64,000 nt of DNA from the NCBI GenBank assembly GCA_040387755.1, contig JAZKDB010000001.1, forward strand, positions 62,001 through 126,000, written 5' to 3'. Source of the DNA: Rurimicrobium sp040387755. GTDB lineage: Bacteria; Bacteroidota; Bacteroidia; Chitinophagales; Chitinophagaceae. The notes under the pieces are model-generated. The model did no database searches. It saw nothing but the letters and a program-made list of their open reading frames with translations, and had not been told where the DNA came from. Made by a program: the position numbers and the translations under genes. Of the stretch, positions 60,065-64,000 are shown piece after piece (within the stretch, counting starts at the first letter, position 1; each line of letters begins with the position of its first letter).

Positions 60065-60105
60065 TTTTGTTTTTTGTTAATTCATTATAAAAGTGTAAAA
60101 TTTTG

Positions 60106-60113
60106 TATATTTG
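60106..60113 (+). promoter_or_regulatory. -7 promoter box for the type B sorting-domain gene
   Basis: TATATTTG (TAnnTTTG), 19 bp before the ATG at 60133. Confidence 0.5.
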
Positions 60114-60132
60114 AATACCTTATTTTATCATT

Positions 60133-62379
60133 ATGAAATTTCCAAAGAACAGCCTCCTCTTCCTTTTGGTTTTTCTTTATTCATTATCATCATTTAGTCA
60201 AGTGATTGATAAACGAAATAATATGTGGGCTTTTGGGCTCAAAAGTGGTTTCGATTTTAACTCTGGAAGCCCGCTCTCTTTTGTTTCTGCTATGGCAGCC
60301 ACTTATTCCTGTGCATCTGTATGCGATACCGGTGGTCAGTTATTATTCTATGTCGATCATTCTAAAGTATATACAAAAAGTCATACTGTAATGCCAAATG
60401 GCACGACAATGGCTGGTTTAAGCGGAAGGCAGCAAACGATTGTAATCACTCCCAAATTCAGGGATGATAGTGCTTATTATATTTTCATGGTGAATACCAG
60501 CAATCGCCTTGTATATTCTATTGTCGACATGCGCCTCAATAGCGGTCTTGGCGATATAAAACCAGGATTTAAAAATATTCCTGCAGATTCTAATCAGGTG
60601 GAGAAATTGGTAGTAATGGAATTATGTGGTGATATGTGGTTGGTGGCTCACGATCCCATTAAACCTATTTTTTATGCCTACGACCTGAAAAGCCCTTCCT
60701 CTTTTGTCAGACCGGTTATTTCTACCATTGGAGCATCCAATCATTATGGCTGCCACACAAGAATGACTGCCTGCAGCAAATTGAAAAAGGTGAATTTATT
60801 GTCTCATGGTTTATTAGGGGGTAATTTTCACGCATTCGAAGATTTTGATTTTGATTTTAACACAGGTGTTCTCAGCAATTGCAGATTGGTTGATAGTTTG
60901 CCACTGGTTTCGGTTCAGATGGATGGGGGTATTTATTCTCCTGATTTTACCAAATTTTATCTTTTTATACCCGGCTCAGTTATTCAATATGATATGACTT
61001 TACCTTCAATTGCTGCTATCCGTGCATCGAAAGTGGTGGTAGGGACATCACCAACTGTAGGCCAGTTTCGGCTGGCAGCAGATGGTAAAATATATTTGTG
61101 CGGTAGCGGTATCGGTCCTGCCTGTATCGAAAGGCCGAACATGAAAGGGCTTTTATGCAATCTTAGGACCTCAGTCCCTATTCCAATAAGTTACAGAGGA
61201 GAATTCGGGAATGATTTTATGAGTTACACCGTAAAGGATATTGAAACTAAAATATTTACTTCTACCATTGCTCTCTGTATTGATAGTACTAAAACACTTG
61301 GCAGTGGTGGGTTTAAAACCTATATCTGGCATGATGGTGATGGTGCTGAGACAAAGACTTTCAACAAAGGAGGGATATATTGGCGCAGAGCTTTCAGCAG
61401 TTGTTATAATCAGGTAGACACTTTTAAGATTATTGAAGACACTCCAACTCATATCAAATTATCTGTTGACTCGGTAATTTGTTTTGATACTATTGCTTTG
61501 CTAAAAGGTCCCGATTCTTACGAAAGATACGTTTGGGAGTCAGGATTGACCACCAAAGAAAGAACAATAGATAAAGACGGTAAATATTTTCTGGAAGCTT
61601 CAAAGAAAAGTTCATGTCCTTCTACTTATCAAAAAGAGTACAGGATTCAATTTGTCAATCAAAAGACGGGATTCAATTTTGAAGCAATACCTGATACTGC
61701 TGCATGTCCTACAGAGATTATTAAATACGAGGTAAAAACAAAAATGGAGGATGTGCGTTTTGAATGGAAAAACGGGGATACCTCTATTTCTTCATCCAGT
61801 TACGGACCTGGAATCAATTGGGTTAAAATTAAGTATAAATCCTGCGTTGCTCTGGATTCTATCAACATTGCACCAATATTGCCTCCGATAGAATTATTGG
61901 ATACTGTTGCCTGCAAAGGGCAAACTGTTGTGCTGCTGGTGGCAGTTGATGCTGGTGCTTCTTATCTGTGGAATACAGGAACGCAAACACCGGGTATCGA
62001 AGTGCGTGAAAGTGGAACATTTAATGTAGTGGTCAAAAAGGGAAAATGTACCGAGCAGGCAAAAGCCAGGGTTGAGTTTGAGCATTGCTCCAGTTGTATT
62101 AATGTTCCTAATGCATTTACCCCCAATAATGACGGGATTAATGACCGATTCAAACCAATATTAATCTGCCAGTTGAAAGAGTATGAAATAAAGATTTTTG
62201 ACCGATGGGGAAAGCAGGTTTTTTACTCCAATAATTTTAACGGAAACTGGGATGGTACTTTCAATGGTCAGTTATTAGCAGCAAATGTTTATTACTATTT
62301 AATCACTTATAGTTATACAGAATCTGGTGGGATGCCCGTCAAAGAAATTCTGAAAGGCGATGTAACTTTAATTCGCTAA
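60133..62379 (+). CDS. Secreted protein with gliding-motility-associated (type B) C-terminal domain
   Basis: A 748-residue protein with a signal peptide (SLLFLLVFLYSLSSFSQ). The C-terminal 90 residues are a CHU_C/type B sorting domain of the type IX secretion system: CINVPNAFTPNNDGINDRF (starting near residue 655), EIKIFDRWGKQVF and NWDGTFNGQLLAANVYYYLI. The N-terminal 350 residues look like a beta-propeller-type reader (GGQLLFYVDHSKVY, MPNGTTMAGLSGRQQTIVI, KIYLCGSG), and several PKD/Ig-like segments follow. It is probably a surface-exposed adhesin or binding protein. It is bounded by a terminator shared with alaS. Confidence 0.88.
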   Translation: MKFPKNSLLFLLVFLYSLSSFSQVIDKRNNMWAFGLKSGFDFNSGSPLSFVSAMAATYSCASVCDTGGQLLFYVDHSKVYTKSHTVMPNGTTMAGLSGRQQTIVITPKFRDDSAYYIFMVNTSNRLVYSIVDMRLNSGLGDIKPGFKNIPADSNQVEKLVVMELCGDMWLVAHDPIKPIFYAYDLKSPSSFVRPVISTIGASNHYGCHTRMTACSKLKKVNLLSHGLLGGNFHAFEDFDFDFNTGVLSNCRLVDSLPLVSVQMDGGIYSPDFTKFYLFIPGSVIQYDMTLPSIAAIRASKVVVGTSPTVGQFRLAADGKIYLCGSGIGPACIERPNMKGLLCNLRTSVPIPISYRGEFGNDFMSYTVKDIETKIFTSTIALCIDSTKTLGSGGFKTYIWHDGDGAETKTFNKGGIYWRRAFSSCYNQVDTFKIIEDTPTHIKLSVDSVICFDTIALLKGPDSYERYVWESGLTTKERTIDKDGKYFLEASKKSSCPSTYQKEYRIQFVNQKTGFNFEAIPDTAACPTEIIKYEVKTKMEDVRFEWKNGDTSISSSSYGPGINWVKIKYKSCVALDSINIAPILPPIELLDTVACKGQTVVLLVAVDAGASYLWNTGTQTPGIEVRESGTFNVVVKKGKCTEQAKARVEFEHCSSCINVPNAFTPNNDGINDRFKPILICQLKEYEIKIFDRWGKQVFYSNNFNGNWDGTFNGQLLAANVYYYLITYSYTESGGMPVKEILKGDVTLIR

Positions 62380-62419
62380 AAAATAAAAGGTCTGTTTTAC
62401 AACAGACCTTTTATTTTTT
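62378..62419. terminator. Two-way terminator overlapping the end of alaS
   Basis: A perfect 19-bp stem (AAAAAATAAAAGGTCTGTT) with a TTAC loop. The alaS stop codon lies in the loop, and its last codons are inside the stem. Confidence 0.9.
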
Positions 62420-64000
62420 CAATCACTTCGTTAAGTTGGCTCGTATCCTGCCCTCCAGCGGTTGCCATTGTTTTCTGGCCACCACCACCACCTTTGATGA
62501 GCGGTGCAACCTGTTCTTTAATCAGTTTGGACGCATCCAGATTTTTAGTTGCCATCAAAGCCTCATCTACCATCACCAATACCTGAGCTTTGTCATCTAC
62601 CACAGAAGTCAACACTACGAGGCTATTGCTCAGCAAGGGTTTCAGCTGCGCACCTAATTTGCGTAAAGCATCTGCAGAGGATATTTGAACAGACAAACCA
62701 AGGAAATTGCTGCCGTTTACTTCAATCGTTTTTGTGGCCAGATCCTTAGCCATTGCAGCCAATTCTTTATTTTCAAACGCTTCCAGTTTTTTCTCTAGAG
62801 CGTTCTTATCTTCTATCAGTTTTTCAACCGTTTTAAATGGGTCTTTCGCTTTCAGCAATTCTGCAATTTGTTTATGCTGACTCACTTTGTCTACAAAATA
62901 GCGCATCGCTGCAGCACCTGTCAAGGCTTCAATACGACGTACCCCTGCTGCCACTGCAGATTCTGCTGTGATGGTAAATACACCAATCATACCTGTATGG
63001 CCTACATGGGTTCCACCACAAAGCTCTATTGAATAGTTAGGGTCAATAGTGACCACACGCACCGTATCACCATATTTTTCGCCAAATAAAGCCATAGCAC
63101 CCAGTTTCATCGCTTCTTCTTTCGGCAGTTCTTTAATCACTACAGGAATATTCTCACGGATTTTTTCATTCACGATTTCTTCTACTTTACGGATTTCCTC
63201 ATCCGTCATTTTACTGAAATGAGAAAAGTCAAAACGCAAAACATCGGCATTGACCAATGAACCTTTTTGTGCTACGTGTGTGCCCAACACCTGTCTCAAT
63301 GCAGCGTGCATCAGATGCGTGGCTGTATGGTTATACGTAGTTTCAATGCGTTTTTCCCAATTCACTTTTGCAGTAACGGGCAAACTCATATCGGCTACCA
63401 AACTATCCGCAAAATGAATGATTAAATCATTTTCTTTTTTAGTGTCGGTAATGATTAGTTTTTCATTATTAATGATTAATTCGCCAACATCACCCACCTG
63501 TCCACCACTTTCGGCATAGAAAGGCGTGGTCTCCAAAACGATTTGATATTGTTCTTTGCCTTTGGCTTTTACCTTGCGGTAGCGCGCCACTTGGGTATCA
63601 ATATTCAAGTCGTCATAACCCACAAAAGTTGTTTTATTGACATCATTGACGATGACCCAATCTTCGGTATCGATGGCTGTAGCTGCGCGGGAGCGTGTTT
63701 TTTGTTGCAACATTTCTGCTTCAAATGCTGCTTCATCCACTTCCAGGCCATTCTCAGAGCCAATCAATCGGGTAAGGTCTATCGGGAAACCATAAGTATC
63801 GTAAAGCTCAAACGCTGCTGTACCATTAATGATTTTTGATGATTGCTTCATCATCTCATCCATCTTCTTCAAACCCTTTTCAAGCGTTCTCAGGAAAGCT
63901 TCTTCTTCTTCTTTGATGACACGTGTTACAAAATCCTCCTGCTTTTTCAATTCAGGAAAAACGGTTTCGAATTGTGTAGCAATCACTGGCAATAACTGAT
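62397..64000 (-). CDS. alaS: Alanine--tRNA ligase (partial, N-terminus outside window)
   Basis: The frame continues past the right edge; about 534 C-terminal residues are visible. They include the end of the aminoacylation/recognition part (AAFELYDTYGFPIDLTRLI), the second-domain strand YAESGGQVGDVG and the editing site HTATHLMHAAL with ELCGGTHVGHTG (H-x3-H and C-x3-H zinc ligands) that clears mischarged Ser/Gly-tRNA. The C-Ala domain ends GGGGGQKTMATAGGQD. The segment GELIINNEKLIITDTKKEND near the editing domain is encoded by unusually AT-rich, repeat-like DNA. AlaRS charges tRNA-Ala with alanine in the cytoplasm. Confidence 0.95.
   Translation of the reverse strand, partial: QLLPVIATQFETVFPELKKQEDFVTRVIKEEEEAFLRTLEKGLKKMDEMMKQSSKIINGTAAFELYDTYGFPIDLTRLIGSENGLEVDEAAFEAEMLQQKTRSRAATAIDTEDWVIVNDVNKTTFVGYDDLNIDTQVARYRKVKAKGKEQYQIVLETTPFYAESGGQVGDVGELIINNEKLIITDTKKENDLIIHFADSLVADMSLPVTAKVNWEKRIETTYNHTATHLMHAALRQVLGTHVAQKGSLVNADVLRFDFSHFSKMTDEEIRKVEEIVNEKIRENIPVVIKELPKEEAMKLGAMALFGEKYGDTVRVVTIDPNYSIELCGGTHVGHTGMIGVFTITAESAVAAGVRRIEALTGAAAMRYFVDKVSQHKQIAELLKAKDPFKTVEKLIEDKNALEKKLEAFENKELAAMAKDLATKTIEVNGSNFLGLSVQISSADALRKLGAQLKPLLSNSLVVLTSVVDDKAQVLVMVDEALMATKNLDASKLIKEQVAPLIKGGGGGQKTMATAGGQDTSQLNEVIEKIKGLL

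Larger units (their letters stand above)
59774..60132. other. Intergenic region with small hairpins
   Basis: About 360 bp. It holds a 7-bp hairpin CCTATGA/TCATAGG (59950-59966) and a terminator-like hairpin (60043-60064). Short frames here have no recognisable domains. A TAnnTTTG box (60106) precedes the next gene. Confidence 0.5.

Overview
The window is about 40% GC and comes from a member of the Bacteroidota, most likely of the Chitinophagia/Sphingobacteriia type (the exact family is an inference). The evidence is gliding-motility ABC transporter genes gldF and gldG, type IX secretion sorting domains of both type A and type B, OMP_b-brl and DUF4340 family proteins, a 657-residue GyrB, a CcmE with a CxxxY heme motif, and repeated use of the Bacteroidota -7 promoter box TAnnTTTG with almost no Shine-Dalgarno sequences. 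It is ordinary chromosome: no insertion sequence, prophage, CRISPR array, rRNA or tRNA was seen.

Layout. 1-6 kb: a cut metallopeptidase-like gene, a DinB-like protein, a HAD phosphatase, a paired active/inactive M16 peptidase operon and a beta-barrel protein. 6-14 kb: prmA and mutL converge; a TIGR02757 protein sits in a minus-strand operon with two paralogous lipoproteins; then a K+-dependent membrane pyrophosphatase with an unusual cysteine-rich tail. 14-21 kb: a lipoprotein, the gldF-gldG-DUF4340 operon, gyrB and a DHFR-like reductase. 21.5-24.7 kb: an XRE regulator and an ECF sigma/anti-sigma-like/outer-membrane operon diverge from a 189-bp array of nine contiguous 21-bp repeats; this is the least explained structure in the window. 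24.7-31.7 kb: an orphan HigA-like regulator with pdxJ, a type A sorting-domain protein, dcd, a metH lacking its homocysteine domain, a membrane protein and a transglutaminase-like protein that overlaps it antisense.

32-43 kb: lepB, a lipoprotein cytochrome c, a PhoB/PhoR-like two-component pair, ccmF and ccmE, an agmatinase/arginase-family enzyme, a BON lipoprotein, an EF-hand protein, the bacillithiol-system protein YtxJ, a fatty-acid desaturase and a PAP2-like membrane enzyme. 44-52 kb: a UvrD/PcrA helicase, a hydrolase, a CBS protein, a ferredoxin with its ferredoxin reductase, then dxr and rseP. 52.6-64 kb: a large outer-membrane protein, a pRiA4b ORF-3-like protein, etfB and etfA split by a four-helix-bundle gene flanked by AT-rich inverted repeats, a membrane endonuclease/phosphatase, a type B sorting-domain protein and the C-terminal part of alaS.

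How the genes connect: ccmE/ccmF could mature the cytochrome c encoded about 4.5 kb away. LepB and RseP process membrane and exported proteins, and the sorting-domain proteins would leave the cell by the type IX system. Ferredoxin, its reductase and ETF are electron carriers. Gene packing is tight: three convergent pairs share a 4-bp stop overlap, and most other convergent junctions carry one perfect two-way terminator hairpin.
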